Part shown: piece after piece, positions 28,801 to 42,300 of the stretch
Position numbering within the stretch: position 1 is the stretch's first letter
Layout: the number at the start of each line of letters is the position of its first letter
Assembly (NCBI RefSeq): GCF_907165205.1
Contig: NC_058193.1
Location: forward strand, 13,933,544 to 13,997,543
From: Coccinella septempunctata
Lineage: Eukaryota > Arthropoda > Insecta > Coleoptera > Coccinellidae
Reading direction: 5' to 3'
DNA: 64,000 bases
Position numbers and translations under genes: made by a program
Notes under the pieces: model-generated
Seen by the model: only the letters and a program-made list of their open reading frames with translations
Database searches by the model: none
What the model was told of the DNA's origin: nothing

Positions 28801-29616
28801 TTGGATCAATTCGAACCAAATCTTGAAACTGCACATAGTTTTCGAATTGAGATTCACATGTTGAATTTCAGTTCGATAGTTCAGATAGGAATTGAGATTT
28901 CAGTGGTCAATTCGGCAAAGTGTGATAACAATTCCTCGAAAACTGTTGGATCAATTCGAACCAAATCTTGAAATTTTACACAGTTTTCGAATTGAGATGC
29001 ACATGTTGAATTTCAGTTCGACAGTTCAAATAGGAATTGAGATTTTAGTGGTCAATTCGGCAAAGTATCATTTCAATTCCTGAGGAACCAGTGGATCAAT
29101 TCGAACAAAATCTTGAAACTGCACATAGTTTTCGAATTGAGATGCACATGTTGAATTTCAGTTCGATAGTTCAGATAGGAATTGAGATTTCAGTGGTCAA
29201 TTCGGCAAAGTGTGATATCAATTCCTCGAAAACTGTTGGATCAATTCGAACCAAATCTTGAAATTTTACACAGTTTTCGAATTGAGATGCACATGTTGAA
29301 TTTCAGTTCGATAGTTCAAATAGGAATTGAGATTTTAGTGGTCAATTCGGCAAAGTGTGATATCAATTCCTCGAAAACTGTTGGATCAATTCGAACCAAA
29401 TCTTGAAACTGCACATAGTTTTCGGATTGAGATGCACATGTTGAATTTCAGTTCGATAGTTCAGATAGGAATTGAGATTTCAGTGGACGATTCGACATAG
29501 TATCATTTGAATTCCTAAGGAACTATTGGATCAATTCGACCCAAATCTCGAAACTGTACACAGTTTTCGAATTGAGATGCACATGTTGAATTTCAGTTCG
29601 ATAGTTCAGATAGGAA
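25855..29616 (+). repeat. 3,762-bp higher-order repeat, unit 2
   Basis: This unit matches unit 1 at an offset of 3,762 bp and unit 3 at the same offset (25855 to 29617, 26290 to 30052, 27007 to 30769, 27297 to 31059). It shares the CATGCTGAATTTCAG variant (near 27844) with unit 1 (near 24082) and unit 3. The 28312-29405 part has been partly reshuffled relative to unit 1. Confidence 0.88.
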
Positions 29617-32600
29617 TTGAGATTTCAGTGGTCAATTCGGCAAAGTAAGATATCAATTCCTCGAAAACTGTTGGATCAATTCGAACCAAATCATGAAATT
29701 TTACACAGTTTTCGAATTGAGATGCACATGTTGAATTTCAGTTCGATAGTTCAGATAGGAATTGAGATTTCAGTGGTCAATTCGGCAAAGTGTGATATCA
29801 ATTCCTCGAAAACAGTTGGATCAATTCGAACCAAATCTTGAAATTTTACACAGTTTTCAAATTGAGATGCACATGTTGAATTTCAGTTCGATAGTTCAGA
29901 TAGGAATTCAGATTTCAGTGGTCAATTCGACAAAGTGTGATATCAATTCCTCAAAAACTGTTGGACCAATTCGACCCAAATCTTGAAACTGCACATAGTT
30001 TTCGAATTGAGATGCACATGTTGAATTTCAGTTCGATAGTTCTGATAGGAATTGAGATTTCAGTGGTCCATTCGACAAAGTATCATTTCAATTCCTGAGG
30101 AAGTGGTGGATCAATTCGAACCAAATCTTGAAACTGCACATAGTTTTCGAATTGAGATGCACATGTTGAATTTCAGTTCGATAGTTCAGATAGGAATTGA
30201 GATTTCAGTGGTCAATTCGGCAATGTGTGATATCGAAAACTGTTGAATCAATTCGAACCAAATCTTGGAACTGCACATAGTTTTCGAATTGAGATACACA
30301 TGTTGAATTTCAGTTCGATAGTTCTGATAGGAATTGAGATTTCAGTGGACAATTCGGCAAAGTGTGATATCAATTCCTCGAAAACTGTTGGATCAATTCG
30401 AACCAAATCTTGAAATTTTACACAGTTTTCGAATTGAGATGCACATGTTGAATTTCAGTTCGATAGTTCAAATAGGAATTGAGATTTTAGTGGTCAATTC
30501 GGCAAAGTATCATTTCAATTCCTGAGGAACCAGTGGATCAATTCGAACAAAATCTTGAAACTGCACATAGTTTTCGAATTGAGATGCACATGTTGTATTT
30601 CAGTTCGATAGTTCAGATAGGAATTGAGATTTCAGTGGTCAATTCGGCAAAGTGTGATATCAATTCCTCGAAAACTGTTGGATCGATTCGAACCAAATCT
30701 TGAAATTTCACACAGTTTTCGAATTGAGATACACTTGTTGAATTTCAGTTCGATAGTTCAAATAGGAATTGAGATTTCAGTGGTCAATTCGGCAAAGTGT
30801 GATATCAATTCCTCGAAAACTGTTGGATCAAATTGAACCAAATATTGAAGCTGCACATAGTTTTCGGATTGAGATGCACATGTTGAATTTCAGTTCGATA
30901 GTTCAGATAGGAATTGAGATTTCAGTGGTCAATTCGGCAAAGTGTGATATCAATTCCTCGAAAACTGTTTGATCAATTCGAACCAAATCTTGGAACTGCA
31001 CATAGTTTTCGAATTGAGATGCACATGTTGAATTTCAGTTCGATAGTTCTGATAGGAATTGAGATTTCAGTGGTCAATTCGGCAAAGTGTGATAACAATT
31101 CCTCGAAAACTGTTGGATCAATTCGAACCAAATCTTGAAATTTCACACAGTTTTCGAATTGAGATGCACATGTTGAATTTCAGTTCGATAGATCAAATAG
31201 GAATTGAGATTTTAGTGGTCAATTCGGCAAAGTTTGATATCAATTCCTCGAAAACTGTTGGATCAATTCGAACCAAATCTTGAAACTGCACATAGTTTTC
31301 GGATTGAGATGCACATGTTGAATTTCAGTTCGAAAGTTCAGATAGGAATTGAGATTTCAGTGGACGATTCGACATAGTATCATTTGAATTCCTAAGGAAC
31401 TATTGGATCAATTCGACCCAAATCTCGAAACTGTACACAGTTTTCGAATTGAGATGCACATGTTGAATTTCAGTTCGATGGTTCAGATAGGAATTGAGAT
31501 TTCAGTGGTCTATTCGGCGAAGTGTGATATCCATACCTCAAAAACTGTTGGATCAATTCGAACCAAATCTTTAAACTGCACATAGTTTTCGAAATGAGAT
31601 GCACATGCTGAATTTCAGATCGATAGTTCTGATAGGAATGGAGATTTCAGTGGTCAATTCGGCAAAGTGTGATATCAAATCCTCGAAAACTGTTGGATCA
31701 ATTCGAACCAAATCTTGAAACTGCACATAGTTTTCGAAATGTGATGCACATGTTGAATTTCAGATCGATAGTTCTGATAGGAATGGAGATTTCAGTAGTC
31801 GAGTCGACAAAATATCATTTCAATTCCTAAGGAACTATTGGATCAATTCGAACCAAATCTTGAAACTGCACATAGTTTTCGAATTGAGATGCACATGTTG
31901 AATTTCAGTTCGATAGTTCTGATAGGAATTGGGATTTCAGTGGTCAATTCGGCAAAGTGTGATATCCATACCTCAAAAACTGTTGGATCAATTCGAACCA
32001 AATCTTGAAACTGCACATAGTTTTCGAAATGAGATGCACATGCTGAATTTCAGATCGATAGTTCTGATAGGAATGGAGATTTCAGTGGTCAATTCGGCAA
32101 AGTGTGATATCAAATCCTCGAAAACTGTTGGATCAATTCGAATCAAATCTTGAAACTGCACATAGTTTTCGAAATGTGATGCACATGTTGAATTTCAGAT
32201 CGATAGTTCTGATAGGAATGGAGATTTCAGTAGTCGAGTCGACAAAATATCATTTCAATTCCTAAGGAACTATTGGATCAATTCGAACCAAATCTTGAAA
32301 CTGCACATAGTTTTCGAATTGAGATGCACATGTTGAATTTCAGTTCGATAGTTCTGATAGGAATTGGGATTTCAGTGGTCAATTCGGCAAAGTGTGATAT
32401 CAATTCCTCGAAAACTGTTGGATCAATTCGAACCAAATCTTGAAACTGCACATAGTTTTCGGATTGAGATTCACATGTTGAATTTCAGTTCGATAGTTCA
32501 GATAGGAATTGAGATTTCAGTGGTCAATTCGGCAAAGTGTGATATCAATTCCTCGAAAACTGTTGGATCAATTCGAACCAAATCTTGAAAGTGCACATAG

Positions 32601-33958
32601 TTTTCGGATTGAGATGCACTTGTTAAATTTCAGTTCGATAGTTCAGATAGGAATTGAGATTTCAGTGGTCTATTCGGCAAAGTGTGATATCCATACCTCA
32701 AAAACTGTTGGATCAATTCGAACCAAATCTTGAAACTGCACATAGTTTTCGAAATGAGATGCACATGTTGAATTTCAGATCGATATATCTGATAGGAATG
32801 GAGATTTCAGTGGTCAATTCGGCAAAGTGTGATATCAAATCCTCGAAAACTGTTGGATCAATTCGAACCAAATCTTGAAACTGCACATAGTTTTCGAATT
32901 GAGATTCACATGTTGAATTTCAGTTCGATAGTTCAGATAGGAATTGAGATTTCAGTGGTCAATTCGGCAAAGTGTGATAACAATTCCTCGAAAACTGTTG
33001 GATCAATTCGAACCAAATCTTGAAATTTTGCACAGTTTTCGAATTGAGATGCACATGTTGAATTTCAGTTCGATAGTTCAAATAGGAATTGAGATTTTAG
33101 TGGTCAATTCGGCAAAGTATCATTTCAATTCCTGAGGAACCAGTGGATCAATTCGAACGAAATCTTGAAACTGCACATAGTTTTCGAATTGAGATGCACA
33201 TGTTGAATTTCAGTTCGATAGTTCAGATAGGAAATGAGATTTCAGTGGTCAATTCGGCAAAGTGTGATATCAATTCCTCGAAAACTGTTGGATCAATTCG
33301 AACCAAATCTTGAAATTTCACACAGTTTTCGAATTGAGATACACATGTTGAATTTCAGTTCGATAGTTCAAATAGGAATTGAGATTTCAGTGGTCAATTC
33401 GGCAAAGTGTGATATCAATTCCTCGAAAACTGTTGGATCAAATTGAACCAAATATTGAAACTGCACATAGTTTTCGGATTGAGATGCACATGTTGAATTT
33501 CAGTTCGATAGTTCAGATAGGAATTGAGATTTCAGTGGTCAATTCGGCAAAGTGTGATATCAATTCCTCGAAAACTGTTGGATCAATTCGAACCAAATCT
33601 TGGAACTGCACATAGTTTTCGAATTGAGATGCACATGTTGAATTTCAGTTCGATAGTTCTGATAGGAATTGAGATTTCAGTGGTCAATTCGGCAAAGTGT
33701 GATAACAATTCCTCGAAAACTGTTGGATCAATTCGAACCAAATCTTGAAACTGCACATAGTTTTCGGATTGAGATGCACATGTTGAATTTCAGTTCGATA
33801 GTTCAGATAGGAATTGAGATTTCAGTGGAAGATTCGACATAGTATCATTTGAATTCCTAAGGAACTATTGGATCAATTCGACCCAAATCTCGAAACTGTA
33901 CACAGTTTTCGAATTGAGATGCACATGTTGAATTTCAATTCGATAGTTCAGATAGGAA
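29617..33958 (+). repeat. 3,762-bp higher-order repeat, unit 3, expanded to 4,342 bp
   Basis: The first half matches unit 2. The unit is then 580 bp (four monomers) longer than the others. Of this, 435 bp is a tandem duplication of three monomers at about 31494-32363, and the rest is one further monomer. The next monomer matching the unit start (CAAAGTAAGATATC type) is at 33959. Confidence 0.8.
31494..32363 (+). repeat. 435-bp (three-monomer) tandem duplication
   Basis: The variants CATGCTGAATTTCAG (near 31605 and 32040), GAAATGTGATGCACATG and AGTAGTCGAGTCGACAAAAT (near 31798 and 32233) each occur twice, 435 bp apart. The order is the same in both copies. The two copies begin with different first monomers, GGCGAAGTGTGATATCC and GGCAAAGTGTGATATCC. 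This indicates an unequal exchange inside the first monomer. Confidence 0.85.
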
Positions 33959-36900
33959 TTGAGATTTCAGTGGTCAATTCGGCAAAGTAAGATATCAATT
34001 CCTCGAAAACTGTTGGATCAATTCGAACCAAATCTTGAAATTTTACACAGTTTTCGAATTGAGATGCACATGTTGAATTTCAGTTCGATAGTTCAGATAG
34101 CAATTGAGATTTCAGTGGTCAATTCGGCAAAGTGTGATATCAATTCCTCGAAAACAGTTGGATCAATTCGAACCAAATCTTGAAATTTTACACAGTTTTC
34201 AAATTGAGATGCACATGTTGAATTTCAGTTCGATAGTTCAGATAGGAATTCAGATTTCAGTGGTCAATTCGGCAAAGTGTGATATCAATTCCTCAAAAAC
34301 TGTTGGACCAATTCGACCCAAATCTTGAAACTGCACATAGTTTTCGAATTGAGATGCACATGTTGAATTTCAGTTCGATAGTTCTGATAGGAATTGAGAT
34401 TTCAGTGGTCGATTCGACAAAGTATCATTTCAATTCCTGAGGAAGTAGTGGATCAGTTCGAACCAAATCTTGAAACTGCACATAGTTTTCGAATTGAGAT
34501 GCACATGTTGAATTTCAGTTCGATAGTTCAGATAGGAATTCAGATTTCAGTGGTCAATTCGGCAAAGTGTGATATCAATTCCTCGAAAACTGTTGGATCA
34601 ATTCGAACCAAATCTTGAAATTTTACACAGTTTTCGAATTGAGATGCACATGTTGAATTTCAGTTCGATAGTTCAGATAGGAATTGAGATTTCAGTGGTC
34701 AATTCGGCAAAGTGTGATATCAAATCCTCGAAAACTGTTGGATCCACTCGAACCAAATCTTGAAACTGCACATAGTTTTCGAATTGAGATTCACATGTTG
34801 AATTTCAGTTCGATAGTTCAGATAGGAATTGAGATTTCAGTGGTCAATTCGGCAAAGTGTGATATCCATACCTCAAAAACTGTTGGATCAATTCGAACCA
34901 AATCTTGAAACTGCACATAGTTTTCGAAATGAGATGCACATGTTGAATTTCAGATCGATAGTTCTGATAGGAATGGAGATTTCAGTGGTCAATTCGGCAA
35001 AGTGTGATATCAAATCCTCGAAAACTGTTGGATCAACTCGAACCAAATCTTGAAACTGCACATAGTTTTCGGATTGAGATTCACATGTTGAATTTCAGTT
35101 CGATAGTTCAGATAGGAATTGAGATTTCAGTGGTCAATTCGGCAAAGTGTGATATCAATTCCTCGAAAACTGTTGGATCAATTCGAACCGAATCTTGAAA
35201 CTGCACATAGTTTTCGAAATGAGATGCACATGTTGAATTTCAGTTCGATAGTTCAGATAGGAATTGAGATTTCAGTGGTCAATTCGGCAAAGTGTGATAT
35301 CAATTCCTCGAAAACTGTTGGATCAATTCGAACCAAATCTTGGAACTGCACATAGTTTTCGAATTGAGATGCACATGTTGAATTTCTGTTCGATAGTTCT
35401 GATAGGAATTGAGATTTCAGTGGTCAATTCGGCAAAGTGTGATAACAATTCCTCGAAAACTGTTGGATCAATTCGAACCAAATCTTGAAACTTTACACAG
35501 TTTTCGAATTGAGATGCACATGTTGAATTTCAGTTCGATAGTTCAAATAGGAATTGAGATTTTAGTGGTCAATTCGGCAAAGTGTGATATCAATTCCTCG
35601 AAAACTGTTGGATCAATTCGAACCAAATCTTGAAACTGCACATAGTTTTCGGATTGAGATGCACATGTTGAATTTCAGTTCGATAGTTCAGATAGGAATT
35701 GAGATTTCAGTGGACGATTCGACATAGTATCATTTGAATTCCTAAGGAACTATTGGATCAATTCGACCCAAATCTCGAAACTGTACACAGTTTTCGAATT
35801 GAGATGCACATGTTGAATTTCAGTTCGATAGTTCAGATAGAAATTGAGATTTCAGTGGTCAATTCGGCAAAGTAAGATATCAATTCCTCGAAAACTGTTG
35901 GATCAATTCGAACCAAATCTTGAAATTTTACACAGTTTTCGAATTGAGATGCACATGTTGAATTTCAGTTCGATAGTTCAGATAGGAATTGAGATTTCAG
36001 TGGTCAATTCGGCAAAGTGTGATATCAATTCCTCGAAAACAGTTGGATCAATTCGAACCAAATCTTGAAATTTTACACAGTTTTCCAATTGAGATGCACA
36101 TGTTGAATTTCAGTTCGATAGTTCAGATAGGAATTCAGATTTCAGTGGTCAATTCGGCAAAGTGTGATATCAATTCCTCAAAAACTGTTGGACCAATTCG
36201 ACCCAAATCTTGAAACTGCACATAGTTTTCGAATTGAGATGCACATGTTGAATTTCAGTTCGATAGTTCAGATAGGAATTGAGATTTCAGTGGTCAATTC
36301 GGCAAAGTGTGATATCAATTCCTCGAAAACTGTTGGATCAATTCGAACCAAATCTTGAAATTTTACACAGTTTTCGAATTGAGATGCACATGTTAAATTT
36401 CAGTTCGATAGTTCAGATAGGAATTGAGAATTCAGTGGTCAATTCGGCAAAGTGTGATATTAAATCCTCGAAAACTGTTGGATCAACTCGAACCAAATCT
36501 TGAAACTGCACATAGTTTTCGAATTGAGATTCACATGTTGAATTTCAGTTCGATAGTTCAGATAGGAATTGAGATTTCAGTGGTCAATTCGGCAAAGTGT
36601 GATATCCATACCTCAAAAACTGTTGGATCAATTCGAACCAAATCTTGAAACTGCACATAGTTTTCGAAATGAGATGCACGTGTTGAATTTCAGATCGATA
36701 GTTCTGATAGGAATGGAGATTTCAGTGGTCAATTCGGCAAAGTGTGATATCAAATCCTCGAAAACTGTTGGATCAATTCGAACCAAATCTTGAAACTGCA
36801 CATAGTTTTCGAATTGAGATTCACACGTTGAATTTCAGTTCGATAGTTCAGATAGGAATTGAGATTTCAGTGGTCAATTCGGCAAAGTGTGATATCAAAT

Positions 36901-37728
36901 CCTCGAAAACTGTTGGATCAACTCGAACCAAATCTTGAAACTGCACATAGTTTTCGGATTGAGATTCACATGTTGAATTTCAGTTCGATAGTTCAGATAG
37001 GAATTGAGATTTCAGTGGTCAATTCGGCAAAGTGTGATATCAATTCCTCGAAAACTGTTGGATCAATTCGAACCGAATCTTGAAACTGCACATAGTTTTC
37101 GAAATGAGATGCACATGTTGAATTTCAGTTCGATAGTTCAGATAGGAATTGAGATTTCAGTGGTCAATTCGGCAAAGTGTGATATCAATTCCTCGAAAAC
37201 TGTTGGATCAATTCGAACCAAATCTTGGAACTGCACATAGTTTTCGAATTGAGATGCACATGTTGAATTTCAGTTCGATAGTTCTGATAGGAATTGAGAT
37301 TTCAGTGGTCAATTCGGCAAAGTGTGATAACAATTCCTCGAAAACTGTTGGATCAATTCGAACCAAATCTTGAAATTTTACACAGTTTTCGAATTGAGAT
37401 GCACATGTTGAATTTCAGTTCGATAGTTCAAATAGGAATTGAGATTTTAGTGGTCAATTCGGCAAAGTGTGATATCAATTCCTCGAAAACTGTTGGATCA
37501 ATTCGAACCAAATCTTGAAACTGCACATAGTTTTCGGATTGAGATGCACATGTTGAATTTCAGTTCGATAGTTCAGATAGGAATTGAGATTTCAGTGGAC
37601 GATTCGACATAGTATCATTTGAATTCCTAAGGAACTATTGGATCAATTCGACCCAAATCTCGAAACTGTACACAGTTTTCGAATTGAGATGCACATGTTG
37701 AATTTCAGTTCGATAGTTCAGATAGGAA
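33959..37728 (+). repeat. 1,885-bp higher-order repeat (13 monomers), two units
   Basis: Monomers at 33959, 34104, 35119, 35264, 35409 and 35844 recur 1,885 bp later at 35844, 35989, 37004, 37149, 37294 and 37729. Inside the unit the offset falls to 1,740 bp (34684 to 36424, 34829 to 36569) and then returns to 1,885. One monomer was therefore lost and another gained, leaving the total unchanged. The marker CGAACCGAATCTTG (near 35187 and 37072) is shared. Confidence 0.8.
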
Positions 37729-39300
37729 TTGAGATTTCAGTGGTCAATTCGGCAAAGTAAGATATCAATTCCTCGAAAACAGTTGGATCAATTCGAACCA
37801 AATCTTGAAATTTTACACAGTTTTCCAATTGAGATGCACATGTTGAATTTCAGTTCGATAGTTCAGATAGGAATTCAGATTTCAGTGGTCAATTCGGCAA
37901 AGTGTGATATCAATTCCTCAAAAACTGTTGGACCAATTCGACCCAAATCTTGAAACTGCACATAGTTTTCGAATTGCGATGCACATGTTGAATTTCAGTA
38001 CGATTGTTCTGATAGAAATTGAGATTTCAGTGGTCGATTCGACAAAGTATCATTTCAATTCCTGAGGAAGTAGTGGATCAATTCGAACCAAATCTTGAAA
38101 CTGCACATAGTTTTCGAATTGAGATGCACATGTTGAATTTCAGTTCGATAGTTCAGATAGGAATTGAGATTTCAGTGGTCAATTCGGCAAAGTGTGATAT
38201 CGAAAACTGTTGAATCAATTCGAACCAAATCTTGGAACTGGACATAGTTTTCGAATTGAGATACACATGTTGAATTTCAGTTCGATAGTTCTGATAGGAA
38301 TTGAGATTTCAGTGGTCAATTCGGCAAAGTGTGATATCAATTCCTCGAAAACTGTTGGATCAATTCGAACCAAATCTTGAAATTTTACACAGTTTTCGAA
38401 TTGAGATGCACATGTTGAATTTCAGTTCGATAATTCAAATAGGAATTGAGATTTTAGTGGTCAATTCGGCAAAGTATCATTTCAATTCCTGAGGAACCAG
38501 TGGATCAATTCGAACAAAATCTTGAAACTGCACATAGTTTTCGAATTGAGATGCACATGTTGAATTTCAGTTCGATAGTTCAGATAGGAATTGAGATTTC
38601 AGTGGTCAATTCGGCAAAGTGTGATATCAATTCCTCGAAAACTGTTGGATCAATTCGAACCAAATTTTGAAATTTCACACAGTTTTCGAATTGAGATGCA
38701 CATGTTGAATTTCAGCTCGATAGTTCAGATAGGAATTGAGATTTCAGTGGACGATTCGACATAGTATCATTTGAATTCCTAAGGAACTATTGGATCAATT
38801 CGACCCAAATCTCGAAAGTGTACACAGTTTTCGAATTGAGATGCACATGTTGAATTTCAGTTCGATATTTCAGATAGGAATTGAGATTTCAGTGGTCAAT
38901 TCGGCAAAGTGTGATATCAATTCCTCGAAAACTGTTGGATCAATTCGAACCAAATCTTGAAATTTTACACAGTTTTCGAATTGAGATGCACATGTTGAAA
39001 TTCAGTTCGATAGTTCAGATAGGAATTGAGATTTCAGTGGTCAATTCGGCAAAGTGTCATATCAATTCCTCGAAAACTCTTGGATCAATTCGAACCAAAT
39101 CTTGAAAGTGCACATAGTTTTCGGATTGAGATGCACTTGTTGAATTTCAGTTCGATAGTTCAGATAGGAATTGAGATTTCAGTGGTCTATTCGGCGAAGT
39201 GTGAAATCCATACCTCTAAAACTGTTGGATCAATTCGAACCAAATCTTGAAACTGCACATAGTTTTCGAAATGAGATGCACATGTTGAATTTCAGATCGA
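37729..39300 (+). repeat. Block duplicated 20,288 bp away, copy 1
   Basis: Monomers at 37729, 38019, 38301 and 38881 have counterparts with the same variants and spacing at 58017, 58307, 58589 and 59169. These include the 137-bp short monomer and the CTCGAAAGTGTACACAG and GAAATTCAGTTCGATAG variants. The copy at 39026-39300 has a few private changes (GTGAAATCCATACC). The distance includes the LINE, so about 16.1 kb of satellite originally separated the copies. Confidence 0.75.
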
Positions 39301-42300
39301 TAGTTCTGATAGGAATGGAGATTTCAGTGGTCAATTCGGCAAAGTGTGATATCAATTCCTCGAAAACTGTTGGATCAATTCGAACCAAATCTTGAAACTG
39401 CTCATAGTTTTCGAATTGAGATGCACATGTTGAATTTCAGTTCGATAGTTCTGATAGGAATTGAGATTTCAGTGGTCAATTCGGCAAAGTGTGATAACAA
39501 TTCCTCGAAAACTGTTGGATCAATTCGAACCAAATCTTGAAATTTTACACAGTTTTCGAATTGAGATGCACATATTGAATTTCAGTTCGATAGTTCAAAT
39601 AGGAATTGAGATTTTAGTGGTCAATTCGGCAAAGTGTGATATCAATTCCTCGAAAACTGTTGGATCAATTCGAACCAAATCTTGAAACTGCACATAGTTT
39701 TCGGATTGAGATGCACATGTTGAATTTCAGTTCGATAGTTCAGATAGGAATTGAGATTTCAGTGGTCAATTCAGCAAAGTGTGATATCAATTCCTCGAAA
39801 ACTGTTGAATCAATTCGAACCAAATCTTGGAACTGCACATAGTTTTCAAATTGAGATGCACATGTTGAATTTCAGTTCGATAGTTCTGATAGGAATTGAG
39901 ATTTCAGTGGTCAATTCGGCAAAGTGTGATATCAATTCCTCGAAAACTGTTGGATCAATTCGAACCAAATCTTGAAATTTTACACAGTTTTCGAATTGAG
40001 ATGCACATGTTGAATTTCAGTTCGATAGTTCAAATAGGAATTGAGATTTTAGTGGTCAATTCGGCAAAGTATCATTTCAATTCCTGAGGAACCAGTGGAT
40101 CAATTCGACCCAAATCTCGAAACTGTACACAGTTTTCGAATTGAGATGCACATGTTGAATTTCAGTTCGATAGTTCAGATAGGAATTGAGATTTCAGTGG
40201 TCAATTCGGCAAAGTGTGATATCGAAAACTGTTGAATCAATTCGAACCAAATCTTGGAACTGCACATAGTTTTCGAATTGAGATACACATGTTGAATTTC
40301 AGTTCGATAGTTCTGATAGGAATTGAGATTTCAGTGGTCAATTCGGCAAAGTGTGATATCAATTCCTCGAAAACTGTTGGATCAATTCGAACCAAATCTT
40401 GAAATTTTACACAGTTTTCGAATTGAGATGCACATGTTGAATTTCAGTTCGATAGTTCAAATAGGAATTGAGATTTCAGTGGTCAATTCGGCAAAGTGTG
40501 ATATCAATTCCTCGAAAACTGTTGGATCAAATTGAACCAAATATTGAAACTGACATAGTTTTCGGATTGAGATGCAGATGTTGAATTTCAGTTCGATAGT
40601 TCAGATAGGAATTGAGATTTCAGTGGACGATTCGACATAGTATCATTTGAATTCCTAAGGAACTATTGGATCAATTCGACCCAAATCTCGAAACTGTACA
40701 CAGTTTTCGAATTGAGATGCACATGTTGAATTTCAGTTCGATATTTCAGATAGGAATTGAGATTTCAGTGGTCAATTCGGCAAAGTGTGATATCAATTCC
40801 TCGAAAACTGTTGGATCAATTCGAACCAAATCTTGAAATTTTACACAGTTTTCAAATTGAGATGCACATGTTGAAATTCAGTTCGATAGTTCAGATAGGA
40901 ATTGAGATTTCAGTGGTCAATTCGGCAAAGTGTCATATCAATTCCTCGAAAACTCTTGGATAATTTCGAACCAAATCTTGAAAGTGCACATAGTTTTCGG
41001 ATTGAGATGCACTTGTTGAATTTCAGTTCGATAGTTCAGATAGGAATTGAGATTTCAGTGGTCAATTCGGCAAAGTGTGATATCAATTCCTCGAAAACTG
41101 TTGGATCAATTCGAACCAAATCTTGAAACTGCACATAGTTTTCGGATTGAGATTCACATGTTGAATTTCAGTTCGATAGTTCAGATAGGAATTGAGATTT
41201 CAGTGGTCAATTCGGCAAAGTGTGATATCAATTCCTCGAAAACTGTTGGATCAATTCGAACCAAATCTTGAAATTTTACACAGTTTTCGAATTGAGATGC
41301 ACATGTTGAATTTCAGTTCGATAGTTCAGATAGGAATTGAGATTTCAGTGGTCAATTCGGCAAAGTGTGATATCAAATCCTCGAAAACTGTTGGATCCAC
41401 TCGAACCAAATCTTGAAACTGCACATAGTTTTCGAATTGAGATTCACATGTTGAATTTCAGTTCGATAGTTCAGATAGGAATTGAGATTTCAGTGGTCAA
41501 TTCGGCAAAGTGTGATATCAATTCCTCGAAAACTGTTGGATCAATTCGAACCAAATCTTGGAACTGCACATAGTTTTCGAATTGAGATGCACCTGTTGAA
41601 TTTCTGTTCGATAGTTCTGATAGGAATTGAGATTTCAGTGGTCAATTCGGCAAAGTGTGATAACAATTTCTCGAAAACTGTTGGATCAATTCGAACCAAA
41701 TCTTGAAATTTTACACAGTTTTCGAATTGAGATGCACGTGTTGAATTTCAGTTCGATAGTTCAAATAGGAATTGAGATTTTAGTGGTCAGTTCGGCAAAG
41801 TGTGATATCAATTCCTCGAAAACTGTTGGATCAATTCGAACCAAATCTTGAAACTGCACATAGTTTTCGGATTGAGATGCACATGTTGAATTTCAGTTCG
41901 ATAGTTCAGATAGGAATTGAGATTTCAGTGGACGATTCGACATAGTATCATTTGAATTCCTAAGGAACTATTGGATCAATTCGACCCAAATCTCGAAACT
42001 GTACACAGTTTTCGAATTGAGATGCACATGTTGAATTTCAGTTCGATAGTTCAGATAGAAATTGAGATTTCAGTGGTCAATTCGGCAAAGTAAGATATCA
42101 ATTCCTCGAAAACTGTTGGATCAATTCGAACCAAATCTTGAAATTTTACACAGTTTTCGAATTGAGATGCACATGTTGAATTTCAGTTCGATAGTTCAGA
42201 TAGGAATTGAGATTTCAGTGGTCAATTCGGCAAAGTGTGATATCAATTCCTCGAAAACAGTTGGATCAATTCGAACCAAATCTTGAAATTTTACACAGAT

